From NCBI RefSeq assembly GCF_000265405.1, contig NC_018010.1:2253501-2317500 (forward strand): a stretch of DNA of 64,000 nt, given 5' to 3'. Positions 51,575-62,252 of this stretch are shown here, piece by piece. The notes beneath the pieces were generated by a model. That model was given only the letters and a program-made list of their open reading frames with translations, was not told the DNA's origin and made no database searches. The stretch comes from Belliella baltica DSM 15883 (lineage in GTDB: Bacteria; Bacteroidota; Bacteroidia; Cytophagales; Cyclobacteriaceae). The translations under genes and the position numbers were made by a program. Positions within the stretch are counted from its first letter, which is position 1. Each line of letters starts with the position of its first letter.

Positions 51575-53695
51575 ATGGAAAAATTTAAAAAATTTGGACT
51601 CTTAGCGCTTTCTGTGGGTATGATTACCGCTTGTGCTGATTTAGACCCTCTTGAATTTGATGTTGAAAAACCTGAGAGTATTGCTTTGCAGGAAGAGATT
51701 GATAGCTATGCACCTCTCAGAACCTTACTTGATACAGTAAGCTATCCTAATTTTAAATTAGGAGTTGCTATGCCATTGACAGATTATGCTTCAACTGGAT
51801 TGAAGTATAGATTTGTGAATATGAATTTTAATGAATTCACCCCTAGTACAGGTATGTCTCATCAAGATCTGATTCAAAATGATGGATCTATTAATCTTGT
51901 GAATGCCGAGAGTTTTCTTGAAGTAGCTGCACAAAAGAATATAAATGTCTTTGGGACGTCCTTAATTTCTTATACAAACCAGAATTCAGGTTATCTCAAT
52001 GGATTACTTTCTCCATTGATTGTAGAATCACCTGCTTTTGTGAATGAATTGAATTTAGATGGTTTGAAATCAGGTGAATTTAATGATTGGACGGCGAGTT
52101 CTGGAGTTTCACTTGAAGCTACCGAGGGAATGGGCAACGGAGTGCCAGCAGTGAAATTAGAAGTTGGCGCTTCAGTATCTGCTCCTAATAGTGTTAGTTT
52201 CAAATCTCCAGATATTACTGTGATACCTGGGAAAACCTACGAGGTTTTAGCATTTATAAAATCTGATGGGCCTGGAGAAGCAAGATTTACATTTGAAGGG
52301 TTAAGTGAAAATGAACCGGTTTTAGATTGGACGGCTTCAGGTACCCCGTCTGAAACTTTCACTACAAGTATTTCTTGGAAAGAGATCAGGTTTAGAGTTA
52401 ATTCATTTGAAGGAGATTCTTTCAAATTCCAATTAGAAACGGGTTACAACCCATCTGTGACTTATTACTTAGACATCAACAATCTCTATGTTTATGATAT
52501 TGACGGCGATGCAATCGTTAATAATTTAGTCAATGGAGGAGATTTTGAAACTGGAGAAGCATGGGGAGGCTGGGGTAACAATTCTGAAAGAGGAGTTACA
52601 CCAGATGGACAAGGAGTAGGGGGTGAAGGAAGAGCTTTCTTTGTAACAAACCCTTCTACAACTGGTGGTTTTTGGGAAGTTCAAACCCTTTATCAGCTTG
52701 CAGAGCCTGTGAGAAATGGGGAGACTTATAATTTGAGTTTTTGGGTAAAAGGTACAGCAGATGGGGTGATAAGACTAGAATTACAAAGTCCTGACTATTC
52801 TTCAAATGGTTTCGGTCAAGTATTCGTAACCCAAGATTGGAGACTAGTAAATGTATATACTACTGTTACTGCAGATGATAGGGATAGATTGATTTTTAGT
52901 TATGGTGAATTTGCGGGGACGGTGTACATCGATAAAGTTGTCCTCAGCAATGCAAATGCCTCTGGAGGTTCAACGACAATCGTAGAGAAAACAGCTCAAG
53001 AGAAGAATTCAATCATAAGTTCACAAATGGAGCGCTGGTTGACCGATGTTGTAAGCGCTACAAAGACTTACATTAAAGCCAGAACTGTGATTGATCAACC
53101 AATGGATGATAATAATCCTTCTGAATTAAGATCTGGAATTGGAAGAACCTTAGGTGGAGGTGAGTTTTATTGGCAAGATTATGTTGGGAAAGAATACGGA
53201 GTGAAAGCTTTTCAACTTGCTCGTCAAAATGGAAATCCAGATGATATATTATTCATCAATGAAAGTGGTTTGGAAGCCAATCTAGACAAATGTCAAGGGC
53301 TAATCGATTATGTGACTTATTTGGAAAATAATGGTGCTCAAGTAGATGGTATTGGTACGAGAATGCAGCTTAATTTGAATTCAAGTACATCAAACATTGC
53401 TACCATGTTCCAAATGTTAGCTGCTACTGGGAAGCGAATCAGAATTTCTGGTTTGGAAGTGCGTCTCATGACGACACAACCTACACAAACTATGTTAGAA
53501 AGACAGGCTCAGATTTATGAAGAAGTAGTTGGCCTTTATGAACAACATGTACCCGCTTCTCAAAGATATGGTATCACACTAGGAAGTGCGATTGATAGCG
53601 AATCTGATAACAGCTTGAGACAAGGTCTTTGGGATACAAGTCTGAAGCGTAAGCCTTCTTATGCAGGTTTTGCAAATGGTTTGATCAATAAATAA
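51575..53695 (+). CDS. GH10-like surface protein with CBM insert, catalytic glutamates missing
   Basis: A 706-residue lipoprotein (Cys20, acidic after it: ADLDPLEFD). The GH10 barrel is split: residues about 50-155 and 465-700 align with the active GH10 at 55300. Two CBM4/9-like modules lie between (about 157-310 and 318-460; LVNGGDFETGEAWGGWG). The acid/base motif DVVNEA is VIDQPM (Gln508) and the nucleophile motif ITELD is ISGLE (Gly626). WHSQAP is also lost (SYTNQNSG). It therefore probably binds xylan rather than cutting it, in the surface complex of the SusCD system. The split-barrel CBM layout itself is known in Bacteroidota xylanases. Confidence 0.85.
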   Translation: MEKFKKFGLLALSVGMITACADLDPLEFDVEKPESIALQEEIDSYAPLRTLLDTVSYPNFKLGVAMPLTDYASTGLKYRFVNMNFNEFTPSTGMSHQDLIQNDGSINLVNAESFLEVAAQKNINVFGTSLISYTNQNSGYLNGLLSPLIVESPAFVNELNLDGLKSGEFNDWTASSGVSLEATEGMGNGVPAVKLEVGASVSAPNSVSFKSPDITVIPGKTYEVLAFIKSDGPGEARFTFEGLSENEPVLDWTASGTPSETFTTSISWKEIRFRVNSFEGDSFKFQLETGYNPSVTYYLDINNLYVYDIDGDAIVNNLVNGGDFETGEAWGGWGNNSERGVTPDGQGVGGEGRAFFVTNPSTTGGFWEVQTLYQLAEPVRNGETYNLSFWVKGTADGVIRLELQSPDYSSNGFGQVFVTQDWRLVNVYTTVTADDRDRLIFSYGEFAGTVYIDKVVLSNANASGGSTTIVEKTAQEKNSIISSQMERWLTDVVSATKTYIKARTVIDQPMDDNNPSELRSGIGRTLGGGEFYWQDYVGKEYGVKAFQLARQNGNPDDILFINESGLEANLDKCQGLIDYVTYLENNGAQVDGIGTRMQLNLNSSTSNIATMFQMLAATGKRIRISGLEVRLMTTQPTQTMLERQAQIYEEVVGLYEQHVPASQRYGITLGSAIDSESDNSLRQGLWDTSLKRKPSYAGFANGLINK

Positions 53696-53701
53696 TTGTA
53701 C

Positions 53702-53748
53702 AAATGGAAAGGTTGATGAACTCTCTAAAATCAACCTTTCCATTTTCT
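53702..53748 (+). terminator. Strong terminator ending the susCD operon
   Basis: A perfect 16-bp stem (AAATGGAAAGGTTGAT, 53702-53717, with its complement at 53730-53745), a 12-nt loop and a T-rich tail. It starts 7 bp after the GH10-like stop. It separates the surface-binding unit from the enzyme genes. Confidence 0.9.
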
Positions 53749-53985
53749 TAGTCTAATTTCTCAGGCATACAAAAATTACTACTATTTCAATTTTGAAATT
53801 CGATTTTAATTTTCATCAATACGACTTCAAGTCAATTTGAATTAGCATAAGACTCGATTTCATAAAGATTTAATTCTAATTAGAGGCATAAGCAAAATTG
53901 TGCTCTCAGGAATTAAACTGTCCAAATTTTCTCCACCTAGTATCTAATCCACTTAAAAGAAACTCTCAAACCTATTTCATAAATC

Positions 53986-55239
53986 ATGCGACTTCTTAAA
54001 TTTTCAACGGTTTTATTCTTGTTCATTGTATTTAGTTGTAATACAATGGAGGACGTTGATGATCAAATTATCGATGAGGAAGTAGCAATCATTGATGACG
54101 AGCAAGAGAGTATGAATGTTGATTGGCCTCTTGCGACTCCACTTTTAAAAGTTCAAGGAAGACAACTTGTGGATCCTTGTGGAAATGAAGTGCTTTTACA
54201 CGGAGTGGCGATTACACCTAGTCCTTGGTTTAATGGAGGACATGTCGGTGTTTGGAGATGGAATAATTACGATATAGAAGGCTGTCTCAATTACAATAAA
54301 GGAGTGATGGACAAGCTTACTAATGATGAAGAAGGTTGGTATCTCAATATGGTTAGACTTCACATAGATCCTTACTGGAGTAATACACCTGGAGACCCTA
54401 TTCCTGAAAATGATATTTCAAGATTTAGTTTTGATAGGTTTATGACAGCTGTTAATGATGTCATTGTTCCATTAGTAGATCACGCAAAGACGCGTGGAAT
54501 GTATGTGATTCTTCGTCCACCAGGAGTTGCGCCGCATCAGATTGCGGTAGGGGATGAATATTTTGAATATTTAATGAAGATCTGGGACCACCTTTCTAAT
54601 CATTCTGAACTCAAAAACAAAGCACATGTAATGTTTGAGTTGGCAAATGAGCCAATTCATATTTTAGGAACCAATGGAGTGTATGGGAGCGATACTCCTG
54701 CACATTTTGAGGCATTGAAGCTATTTTTTCAACCTATGGTAGATGTGATTCGAGAGAATGGTGCTGAAAACATCCTTTGGATTCCAGGTTCAGGCTATCA
54801 ATCACATTATCGTGGATTTCCTGATTTCCCCATAGAAGACAACAATTATGGCTATGCAGTACATATCTATCCAGGCTATTGGGGACAACAAAACAATGAT
54901 CCGATCACATTCAGAAGAAATTGGAATACACACATCAAACCAGTAGCTGATATTGCTCCAATCGCTATTACTGAAATAGATTGGGGACCTGAGCAATATG
55001 GGGTATGGGGAAAAGGTGGAGTCACAGGTACAGCAGGTTCATGGGGTTTTGGAGCAAATTTCAAAATGCTAGCAGATGAATCTGGAAATGTGAGTTGGAA
55101 CCTTCTTTCTCCTGAAAATTTAATTCATGATGGACATCTTGATGGAGATCTTGCTTATGGAGGAGATCCAGAAGCTTGTGCTTACCCAGTCCATAAATGG
55201 TTCAAGGAATATGCTTTTGTGAAAGAGATTTGCGATTGA
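53986..55239 (+). CDS. GH5-family endo-glycanase lipoprotein
   Basis: A 417-residue lipoprotein (Cys18, FIVFSCNTMEDVDD, acidic residues after Cys suggesting surface location). The GH5 barrel has VRLHIDPYW, acid/base Glu222 (FELANEPIH) and nucleophile Glu330 (AITEIDWG), so it should be active. Subfamily cannot be decided; GH5 xylanases and endoglucanases are both known in such loci. Given its neighbours, xylan or a mixed hemicellulose is the likely substrate. It starts the second transcription unit after the terminator at 53748. Confidence 0.87.
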   Translation: MRLLKFSTVLFLFIVFSCNTMEDVDDQIIDEEVAIIDDEQESMNVDWPLATPLLKVQGRQLVDPCGNEVLLHGVAITPSPWFNGGHVGVWRWNNYDIEGCLNYNKGVMDKLTNDEEGWYLNMVRLHIDPYWSNTPGDPIPENDISRFSFDRFMTAVNDVIVPLVDHAKTRGMYVILRPPGVAPHQIAVGDEYFEYLMKIWDHLSNHSELKNKAHVMFELANEPIHILGTNGVYGSDTPAHFEALKLFFQPMVDVIRENGAENILWIPGSGYQSHYRGFPDFPIEDNNYGYAVHIYPGYWGQQNNDPITFRRNWNTHIKPVADIAPIAITEIDWGPEQYGVWGKGGVTGTAGSWGFGANFKMLADESGNVSWNLLSPENLIHDGHLDGDLAYGGDPEACAYPVHKWFKEYAFVKEICD

Positions 55240-55299
55240 TTTAACTGAAAGTCAATGTTAAAAATATTATATATCAAACCTTATAAAACCCAGTAAAAA

Positions 55300-56448
55300 A
55301 TGAAAATGAATCAAAGAGATAAAATCAGAATTGGGTTTTCACTCTTCCTCGTGATATTGATTGGACTAGGTTGTGTAGTGAAATCAGATAAAAATCCAGT
55401 GGTTACATTAAAGGATGCTTTTGCAGGCAAGTTTCATGTTGGTGCTGCTATGGGAAGTCATCATATTCATGAACGAGATAAAGAAGCAATCAATGTCCTT
55501 GGAACTCATTTCAATTCAATTGTAGCTGAAAATGTCATGAAAAGTGGTATGATTCAGGTTAGAGAAGGGGAATTTAAATTTTCTGAGGCAGATAAATTTA
55601 TTGAATTTGGTAAGAAGCACAATTTCCATATTGTCGGGCATACTTTGATATGGCACTCTCAAGCCCCAAGATGGTTCTTTGTTGATGATGAAGGAAAAGA
55701 TGTAAGTGCGGAAGTTCTTGCAAAGAGAATGGAAATACACATCAAAACAGTGGTGGGAAGATACAAAGGTCAAGTGAAAGGATGGGATGTCGTCAATGAA
55801 GCAATTTTGGATGATGGATCGTGGAGAGAAAGTAAATTTTACAAAATCCTTGGTAAAGATTTTATAAAACTCGCATTCCAATATGCTCATGAAGCAGATC
55901 CAGAGGCTGAACTTTACTACAATGATTACTCAATGGCAAACTCTGGCAAACGTGAGGGAGTAGTCAAAATGGTAAAAGAGCTTCAGTCTCAAGGTGTCAA
56001 AATTGATGGGATTGGTATGCAAGGACATATTGGATTGGAATACCCTACAATTCAGGAATTTGAAAAAAGTATTCTAGCCTTTTCTGAACTAGGAGTAAAT
56101 GTGATGATTACGGAATTGGATCTCACTGTTTTGCCTTCTCCAAGAAGAGATATGGGAGCTGATGTAGCTACCAATGTAGAATACCAGCAAAGCCTCAATC
56201 CTTACACCGAAGGATTGCCTGAGGATGTGCAGAAACAGTTTGATGACCGTTACTTGGCATTCTTCAAACTTTTCTTGGACCACCATGACAAAATCTCTAG
56301 AGTGACGCTTTGGGGAATCAACGATGGTGACTCTTGGAAAAACGGTTGGCCAGTAAGGGGAAGAACAGATTATCCTTTGCTTTTCAACAGAGACAATACT
56401 CCAAAAAGTGTGGTCAGTGAGATTATGGAATTGGCTGCAAAGTATTGA
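55300..56448 (+). CDS. GH10 endo-1,4-beta-xylanase
   Basis: A 382-residue lipoprotein (Cys25, LIGLGCVVKSD). A complete GH10 barrel: VAENVMKSG, HTLIWHSQAP (113-123), acid/base Glu167 (GWDVVNEA) and nucleophile Glu272 (MITELDL). It cleaves the xylan backbone to xylo-oligosaccharides. The residues after the lipid cysteine are not acidic, so a periplasm-facing position is likely. It lies 60 bp after the GH5 gene, probably in the same unit. Confidence 0.95.
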   Translation: MKMNQRDKIRIGFSLFLVILIGLGCVVKSDKNPVVTLKDAFAGKFHVGAAMGSHHIHERDKEAINVLGTHFNSIVAENVMKSGMIQVREGEFKFSEADKFIEFGKKHNFHIVGHTLIWHSQAPRWFFVDDEGKDVSAEVLAKRMEIHIKTVVGRYKGQVKGWDVVNEAILDDGSWRESKFYKILGKDFIKLAFQYAHEADPEAELYYNDYSMANSGKREGVVKMVKELQSQGVKIDGIGMQGHIGLEYPTIQEFEKSILAFSELGVNVMITELDLTVLPSPRRDMGADVATNVEYQQSLNPYTEGLPEDVQKQFDDRYLAFFKLFLDHHDKISRVTLWGINDGDSWKNGWPVRGRTDYPLLFNRDNTPKSVVSEIMELAAKY

Positions 56449-56671
56449 TGGGATTTTCCATGGTCTGTGTCTTTACAGGCCATTAGAATCTACCCTTGGC
56501 CTGTGTCTCAATAGACAAAATTTACTGATATAATCTTCCAAGGTTTAATTGGTTTTCAGGACATAAACCAAGGATCCAAGGACCAAGATTTAAACTATGG
56601 ATAAGTTATAAATAACAGTTGAAGTTTAATATTAAAATAAAAACACCGAACAAACCTATTGAACCTAATGG

Positions 56672-56703
56672 ATCTCCATATACAATTTATAGTGTATGGA
56701 GAT
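56672..56703. promoter_or_regulatory. Inverted repeat upstream of the GH43 gene at 56724
   Basis: ATCTCCATATAC (56672-56683) pairs with GTGTATGGAGAT (56692-56703) with one G-U and an 8-nt loop. It ends 20 bp before the start codon and has no T run. It may be an operator or an mRNA leader hairpin. Nothing else was seen in 56449-56671. Confidence 0.4.
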
Positions 56704-56723
56704 TCTATTAATCCAGTTGAAAA

Positions 56724-58292
56724 ATGAACCAGCATTCAAAGACATTATCCATTATATTTTTATTTATCGCTTTCTTTTGCCATTCGGTTTTTGGTCAAAA
56801 AGCCATCAATCCCATCATCCATGCCGATGTTCCCGATATTTCGATCATTAGGGAAGGTGATACTTACTACATGAGTAGTACCACAATGCATATGAATCCC
56901 GGTGTTCCCATCATGAAATCCAAAGATTTGGTGAATTGGGAAATTGTAAGTTATGCATATGAAACGCTGGGTGTTTCAGATGATCTGACGCTGGAAAATG
57001 GGAAACAAATGTATGGTAAAGGTTCTTGGGCTAGTAGCCTTAGATTTCATAATGGATATTATTATGTAAGTACCTTTTCTGGAAATACTGGCAAAACTTA
57101 TATTTTTTCTACCGAGGATATAGAAAATGGTCCTTGGAAATCAATTGAATTCAGTCCTTCATTGCATGATCATACTTTGTTTTTTGAAGAAGATAAAATT
57201 TACATGATTTGGGGTGCAGGAACGATCAAAATGGTCGAATTAGAAAGTGACTTATCCGGAATCAAGCCAAATTCAGAAAAAGTACTGATTCAAAATGCCA
57301 CAGAACCAGCTGGGAGCAATGTTGGACTTCCAGCCGAAGGCGCTCAACTCTTCAAGGCAAATAATAAATATTACCTTTTCAATATAGCTTGGCCGAGAGG
57401 TGGAATGCGGACAGTGATTATTCACAAAGCTAATAATATCAATGGACCTTATGAAGGAAGAGTTGCACTGCAAGACAAAGGTGTTGCGCAAGGTGGCTTG
57501 ATTGATACTCCTGATGGAAATTGGTTTGCATATCTTTTTAGAGATAATGGAGCTGTAGGAAGAATACCATATTTGGTTCCATTGACTTGGGAAAATGACT
57601 GGCCTGTATTAGGTGAAGATGGTAAAGTTCCCATGGAACTTGATCTGCCCAAAAGCAAAGGTCTGATGCCAGGAATCGTAGCATCTGATGATTTTAAGAG
57701 AAAAAAAGGAGAACCTGACCTTCCATTAGTATGGCAGTGGAATCACAACCCAGCGGCTGAACTTTGGTCTATTGATAGAAAAAAGGGTTTTCTGCGACTA
57801 AAGACAGATAGAATTGATCATGACATTCTTCAAGCTAGGAATATGCTTACCCAAAGGACTTTTGGTCCAGAAAGTATGGGGACGATCAAACTTGATTTGG
57901 CTGGCATGAAAGAAGGAGATTTTGCTGGACTTTCTTTACTTCAGAAAGATTATGGATTGATAGGAGTTCGGGTTCATGACGGGAAGAAAGAATTATTAAT
58001 GAGTCGTGCTGAAGATTCAGTTGAAAAGGAAATTGAGTCTTTATCATTTACTGGAAATTCAATATTGCTCAGGGCAGTCTGTGATTTTAAAGAGAGAAAA
58101 GATCAAGCAAAATTCTATTACAGTTTAGATAATGGTAAGAATTGGAGTCAGCTAGGTGATATCCTTCAAATGAAATATACACTTCCACATTTTATGGGAT
58201 ACAGGTTTGGGATGTTTTATTATTCAACTGTACAACCGGGAGGTCATGCAGATTTCGATTTTTTCAAAATCAATGATCAAATAAAATTCTAA
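56724..58292 (+). CDS. GH43-family beta-xylosidase/arabinofuranosidase, two-domain
   Basis: A 522-residue secreted enzyme with signal peptide (IAFFCHSVFGQ). The N-terminal GH43 propeller has the base in HADVPDISIIR (residues 34-44), Asp149 (SLHDHTLFF) and acid Glu205 (LPAEGAQLFK). The C-terminal half (about 325-520) is the beta-sandwich of XynB-type GH43 enzymes (FKRKKGEPDLPLVWQWNHN). It is expected to release xylose or arabinose from oligosaccharides in the periplasm. It abuts the next GH43 gene with no gap, indicating one operon. Confidence 0.9.
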   Translation: MNQHSKTLSIIFLFIAFFCHSVFGQKAINPIIHADVPDISIIREGDTYYMSSTTMHMNPGVPIMKSKDLVNWEIVSYAYETLGVSDDLTLENGKQMYGKGSWASSLRFHNGYYYVSTFSGNTGKTYIFSTEDIENGPWKSIEFSPSLHDHTLFFEEDKIYMIWGAGTIKMVELESDLSGIKPNSEKVLIQNATEPAGSNVGLPAEGAQLFKANNKYYLFNIAWPRGGMRTVIIHKANNINGPYEGRVALQDKGVAQGGLIDTPDGNWFAYLFRDNGAVGRIPYLVPLTWENDWPVLGEDGKVPMELDLPKSKGLMPGIVASDDFKRKKGEPDLPLVWQWNHNPAAELWSIDRKKGFLRLKTDRIDHDILQARNMLTQRTFGPESMGTIKLDLAGMKEGDFAGLSLLQKDYGLIGVRVHDGKKELLMSRAEDSVEKEIESLSFTGNSILLRAVCDFKERKDQAKFYYSLDNGKNWSQLGDILQMKYTLPHFMGYRFGMFYYSTVQPGGHADFDFFKINDQIKF

Positions 58293-59702
58293 TTGAAAAT
58301 GAAAAGACGCATTTATAACAAAAAGCTTTCAATAAAACCTTACAGTTTAATCTGTCTGCTATTTTTGTTTATCTCGGAAATAAGTTTTGGTCAAAATCCA
58401 TTGATTAGAGATCAATTTACAGCAGACCCAACAGCTAGAGTAATAGGTGATAAGCTCTTTATTTTTGCTTCACATGATATTAAATGTGATTCTACTCAAG
58501 GCAGACCAAATTGGTTTTGTATGGAAGACTATCATGTTTTTTCTACTTCAAATCTTACTGATTGGGAAGATCACGGAATGATTTTAAGTCAATATCAAGT
58601 TCCTTGGGCGGATTCAGAATCTTTTAGCATTTGGGCTCCAGACGGAATTGAAAAAGATGGAAAATATTATTTCTATTTCCCAAGCAAAGCAAATGGTCAT
58701 CACTTACAAGGTCATAATCCCGAAATAAATGGATCAAGTTTCAAAATAGGTGTTGCTGTTGCAGATTCACCTGATGGACCTTATGTTCCAGAGAAACTTC
58801 CTATCGCTAAAGTCAACGGTATTGATCCAAATGTCTTTATTGACAAAGATGGACAAGCTTATTTGTATTGGTCTCAGCATCATTTTTATGGTGCAAAGCT
58901 AAGTGCTAACATGAAAGAGTTAGAGTCTGAACCTGTCGTGTTATCACAATTTCCTGATGAAGGCTTAAAAGAAGGCCCTTTTCTTTTTGAGCGGAATGGG
59001 ATTTATTACATGACTTATCCCCATGTAGCCAATAATACAGAGAGAATAGAATATGCCACCGCCAACAATCCTCTAGGTCCATTTACTTATCAAGGAGTCA
59101 TCATGGACGAATCTCCGACAAACTGTTGGACCAATCATCAATCAGTAGTAAAATTTAAGAATCAATGGTACTTCTTTTATCATCACAATGATTATTCTCC
59201 AGACTTTGACAAAAATAGGTCAGTAATGGCAGATAGTCTGTTTTTTGATGAAAATGGGCTGATCAAAAAAATTACACCAACATTGAGAGGCATAGGCCTG
59301 ACAGCAGCAAATGATAAAATTAAATTGGATCGATACAGTGCCAAAAGCAATGAAGGATATGATATTGAATTCATTGATGAATCTAATCCATTTTTGGGAT
59401 GGAAGTCAGTCTTTGATAAAAATGGCTCTTGGGTAAGATACAATCAAGTTGATTTTGGAAATGATGAACCAAATGTACTTCTAGCTAAAATCAATGCAAA
59501 AGAGGCAAATGGGCATCTTGAATTTAGACTTGGAAGTGGGAATGGTAAATTAATCACAACGATAGATATCAGCGAAGCTCAAAAATGGGATGAGCACAAG
59601 GCCATATTAGAATCAGAAATTTCAGGCATTCATGATCTTTTTCTTGTTTTCAATGGAACTGGAAATGTAGAAGTTGACTGGATTTCTTTTAAGAAAATGT
59701 AA
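58293..59702 (+). CDS. GH43-family hydrolase with C-terminal CBM6
   Basis: A 469-residue secreted enzyme with signal peptide (LFLFISEISFGQ). The GH43 propeller has base Asp45 (FTADPTARV), the GIDPNVFID aspartate and acid Glu in LKEGPFLFERN. A CBM6-like domain (about 345-468; GSWVRYNQVDFGN, VEVDWISFKKM) follows. GH43-CBM6 proteins of this layout are usually arabinoxylan arabinofuranohydrolases. Start codon immediately follows the preceding stop. Confidence 0.88.
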   Translation: MKMKRRIYNKKLSIKPYSLICLLFLFISEISFGQNPLIRDQFTADPTARVIGDKLFIFASHDIKCDSTQGRPNWFCMEDYHVFSTSNLTDWEDHGMILSQYQVPWADSESFSIWAPDGIEKDGKYYFYFPSKANGHHLQGHNPEINGSSFKIGVAVADSPDGPYVPEKLPIAKVNGIDPNVFIDKDGQAYLYWSQHHFYGAKLSANMKELESEPVVLSQFPDEGLKEGPFLFERNGIYYMTYPHVANNTERIEYATANNPLGPFTYQGVIMDESPTNCWTNHQSVVKFKNQWYFFYHHNDYSPDFDKNRSVMADSLFFDENGLIKKITPTLRGIGLTAANDKIKLDRYSAKSNEGYDIEFIDESNPFLGWKSVFDKNGSWVRYNQVDFGNDEPNVLLAKINAKEANGHLEFRLGSGNGKLITTIDISEAQKWDEHKAILESEISGIHDLFLVFNGTGNVEVDWISFKKM

Positions 59703-59726
59703 GGTGTATTTAAATAGCAAATCAAA

Positions 59727-62237
59727 TTGATTACCAAAAAGATAAATGGACAAACAGCTTGTTGGATAAAGAAATTTATTAGTCCACTTCTATTTATAAC
59801 CTTTCTTATATTCCCACTATTTTCTTGTCAAGAAAAGAAAGTGGAGATCGATCCCGATATGAAGCTTTGGTATGATAGACCTGCGCAACAGTGGGTTGAG
59901 GCTTTGCCAATAGGAAACGGTCGCTTGGGTGCAATGGTTTTTGGAAATCCTCAGGAAGAGGTTATCCAATTGAATGAAAACACTTTTTATGCGGGACATC
60001 CCTATAGAAATGACAATCCAAATGCATTAAAAGCACTTGAGGGAGTAAGAAAGTTGATTTTTGATGGCGAATATGTGCAAGCTCAAGATACGATAGATCA
60101 AAATTTTTTTGGAGGCCCACACGGGATGCCTTATCAGACTATAGGAAATCTAAAACTAAAATATCAAGATGAAAGTGAGGTAGAGAATTACTACAGAGAG
60201 CTGGATTTGGAGTATGCTGTTGTCAGTAATCGTTTCAAGAAATCCGGAGTAAATTTTTCAACCAAGATAATCTCTTCTTTTCCTGATCAGGTTATTGTCG
60301 CAAAAATTACAGCTGATAAACCCAAATCTATCAGTTTTTCCGCAACAATGGATCGACCTGGACCTTTTGAAATCACTACAACAGGGGAAGATCAATTGAT
60401 TATGTCAGGAATTTCAAGTGATCATGAAGGGATCAAAGGAGCAGTTAAATTTCAGGCAAATGTGAAGTTTGTCAATAAGAATGGAAGTATTAAATCAGAG
60501 AACAAAGAGATTATTATCTCTGAAGCTGACGAGGTCACAATTTATATTTCTATCGCCACGAATTTTGTTAATTATAAAGACATATCTGCAGACGCATCTG
60601 AAAAATCCACTTCATTATTAGAAAAAGCAATCGAAAATGATTTTGAAAGGATTTATAAAAAGCATGTAACAGATTATCGCAATTTATTTGATCGAGTTCA
60701 ATTAGATCTAGGGAAATCTGATGCTGTTAATTTACCCACAGATAAAAGAATCGCCCAGTTTGCTGAAGGGAATGATGCCCACTTAGCAGCTTTATATTTT
60801 CAATTTGGAAGATATTTATTGATTGCCGCTTCGAGACCAGGTGGTCAGCCTGCAAACCTTCAAGGAATCTGGAATCATCAAATGAACCCCGCCTGGGACA
60901 GTAAATATACCGTTAACATCAATGCGGAAATGAACTATTGGCCTGCTGAGATCACCAATCTCTCCGAGTTGCACGAGCCATTTATCCAAATGGCAAAAGA
61001 CCTGTCAGAATCAGGTCAGCAAACTGCCCGAAATATGTACGGCGCTAGAGGTTGGGTTTTGCATCACAACACGGATTTATGGAGAGTAACTGGCCCAATT
61101 GATTTTGCAGCAGCTGGTATGTGGCCATTGGGAGGAGCTTGGGTTTCTCAACATTTGTTTGAGAAATATGACTTTTCCGGAGATGAGAAGTATTTGAAAT
61201 CAGTATATCCTGTTGCTAAAGAAGCAGCCACCTTCTTTTTAGATTTTTTGGTAAAAGATCCTCAAACAGGTTTTTGGGTGGTTTCTCCATCTGTTTCACC
61301 TGAAAATATTCCTTACCAATTTCATAATTCAGCTGTAGCTGCTGGTAATACGATGGACAATCAATTGGTTTTTGATCTATTTACGAAGACGATTAGAGCA
61401 GCTGAGATTTTAGGAGATGAGGATGATTTGATCAATGAAATGAAAGAAAAACTGTCCATGCTTCCTCCTATGCAAATTGGAAAATGGGGACAGCTTCAAG
61501 AATGGATGGGAGATTGGGATAATCCACAAGACAACCACCGACATGTTTCCCACTTGTATGGCTTGTATCCTTCTAACCAAATTTCTCCCTACAGAACTCC
61601 CGAGCTTTTTGGGGCAGCGAAGACTTCTTTGCTCGCCAGAGGAGATGAATCCACAGGATGGTCAATGGGTTGGAAAGTCAATCTTTGGGCAAGATTTTTA
61701 GATGGGAATCATGCTTATAAACTGATCAAGGATCAATTGAGCCCAGCAATCCTTCCTGATGGTAAGGAGCGTGGAGGAACATACCCCAATCTATTTGACT
61801 CGCATCCTCCATTTCAGATTGATGGAAATTTTGGATGTACTGCTGGAATCGCAGAAATGTTAGTCCAAAGTCATGACGGAGCAATACACATATTGCCAGC
61901 CCTTCCTGATGCTTGGGAAAATGGATCTGTTTGTGGACTTCGAGCCAGAGGAGGATTTGAGGTTTCAGTTGATTGGAAAAATGCGAAGCCAGAAAAAGTA
62001 TCTATTCTATCAAATTTGGGAGGTGTTTGTAGAATCAGATCCTACTATCCCTTGGAAGGAAAGGGACTTTCTACTGTCGAGGATATCAATTCAAATCCTT
62101 TTTACCAAACTCCAGAAATCAAACCTGCATTAATCAAAGATCAAAGTCAGCTTGGAACTACCAACCTGAAACCGATTTATGAATACGATCTCCAAACTGT
62201 CAAAGGAAAGGAATATGTCATTTCTTTAAAAAAGTAG
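59727..62237 (+). CDS. GH95-family alpha-L-fucosidase or alpha-L-galactosidase
   Basis: An 836-residue enzyme of family GH95. It has the N-terminal sandwich ([35 protein letters not shown]), the (alpha/alpha)6 barrel with [19 protein letters not shown] and [10 protein letters not shown], and the HLYGLYP segment. The only in-frame start is TTG 59727, followed by a lipoprotein signal with Cys34 ([12 protein letters not shown]). GH95 enzymes cleave alpha-1,2-L-fucose or alpha-L-galactose. In complex glucuronoarabinoxylan loci the latter is known, and context favours it here. Confidence 0.9.
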   Translation: MITKKINGQTACWIKKFISPLLFITFLIFPLFSCQEKKVEIDPDMKLWYDRPAQQWVEALPIGNGRLGAMVFGNPQEEVIQLNENTFYAGHPYRNDNPNALKALEGVRKLIFDGEYVQAQDTIDQNFFGGPHGMPYQTIGNLKLKYQDESEVENYYRELDLEYAVVSNRFKKSGVNFSTKIISSFPDQVIVAKITADKPKSISFSATMDRPGPFEITTTGEDQLIMSGISSDHEGIKGAVKFQANVKFVNKNGSIKSENKEIIISEADEVTIYISIATNFVNYKDISADASEKSTSLLEKAIENDFERIYKKHVTDYRNLFDRVQLDLGKSDAVNLPTDKRIAQFAEGNDAHLAALYFQFGRYLLIAASRPGGQPANLQGIWNHQMNPAWDSKYTVNINAEMNYWPAEITNLSELHEPFIQMAKDLSESGQQTARNMYGARGWVLHHNTDLWRVTGPIDFAAAGMWPLGGAWVSQHLFEKYDFSGDEKYLKSVYPVAKEAATFFLDFLVKDPQTGFWVVSPSVSPENIPYQFHNSAVAAGNTMDNQLVFDLFTKTIRAAEILGDEDDLINEMKEKLSMLPPMQIGKWGQLQEWMGDWDNPQDNHRHVSHLYGLYPSNQISPYRTPELFGAAKTSLLARGDESTGWSMGWKVNLWARFLDGNHAYKLIKDQLSPAILPDGKERGGTYPNLFDSHPPFQIDGNFGCTAGIAEMLVQSHDGAIHILPALPDAWENGSVCGLRARGGFEVSVDWKNAKPEKVSILSNLGGVCRIRSYYPLEGKGLSTVEDINSNPFYQTPEIKPALIKDQSQLGTTNLKPIYEYDLQTVKGKEYVISLKK

Positions 62238-62252
62238 CCAAAATAAATCACT

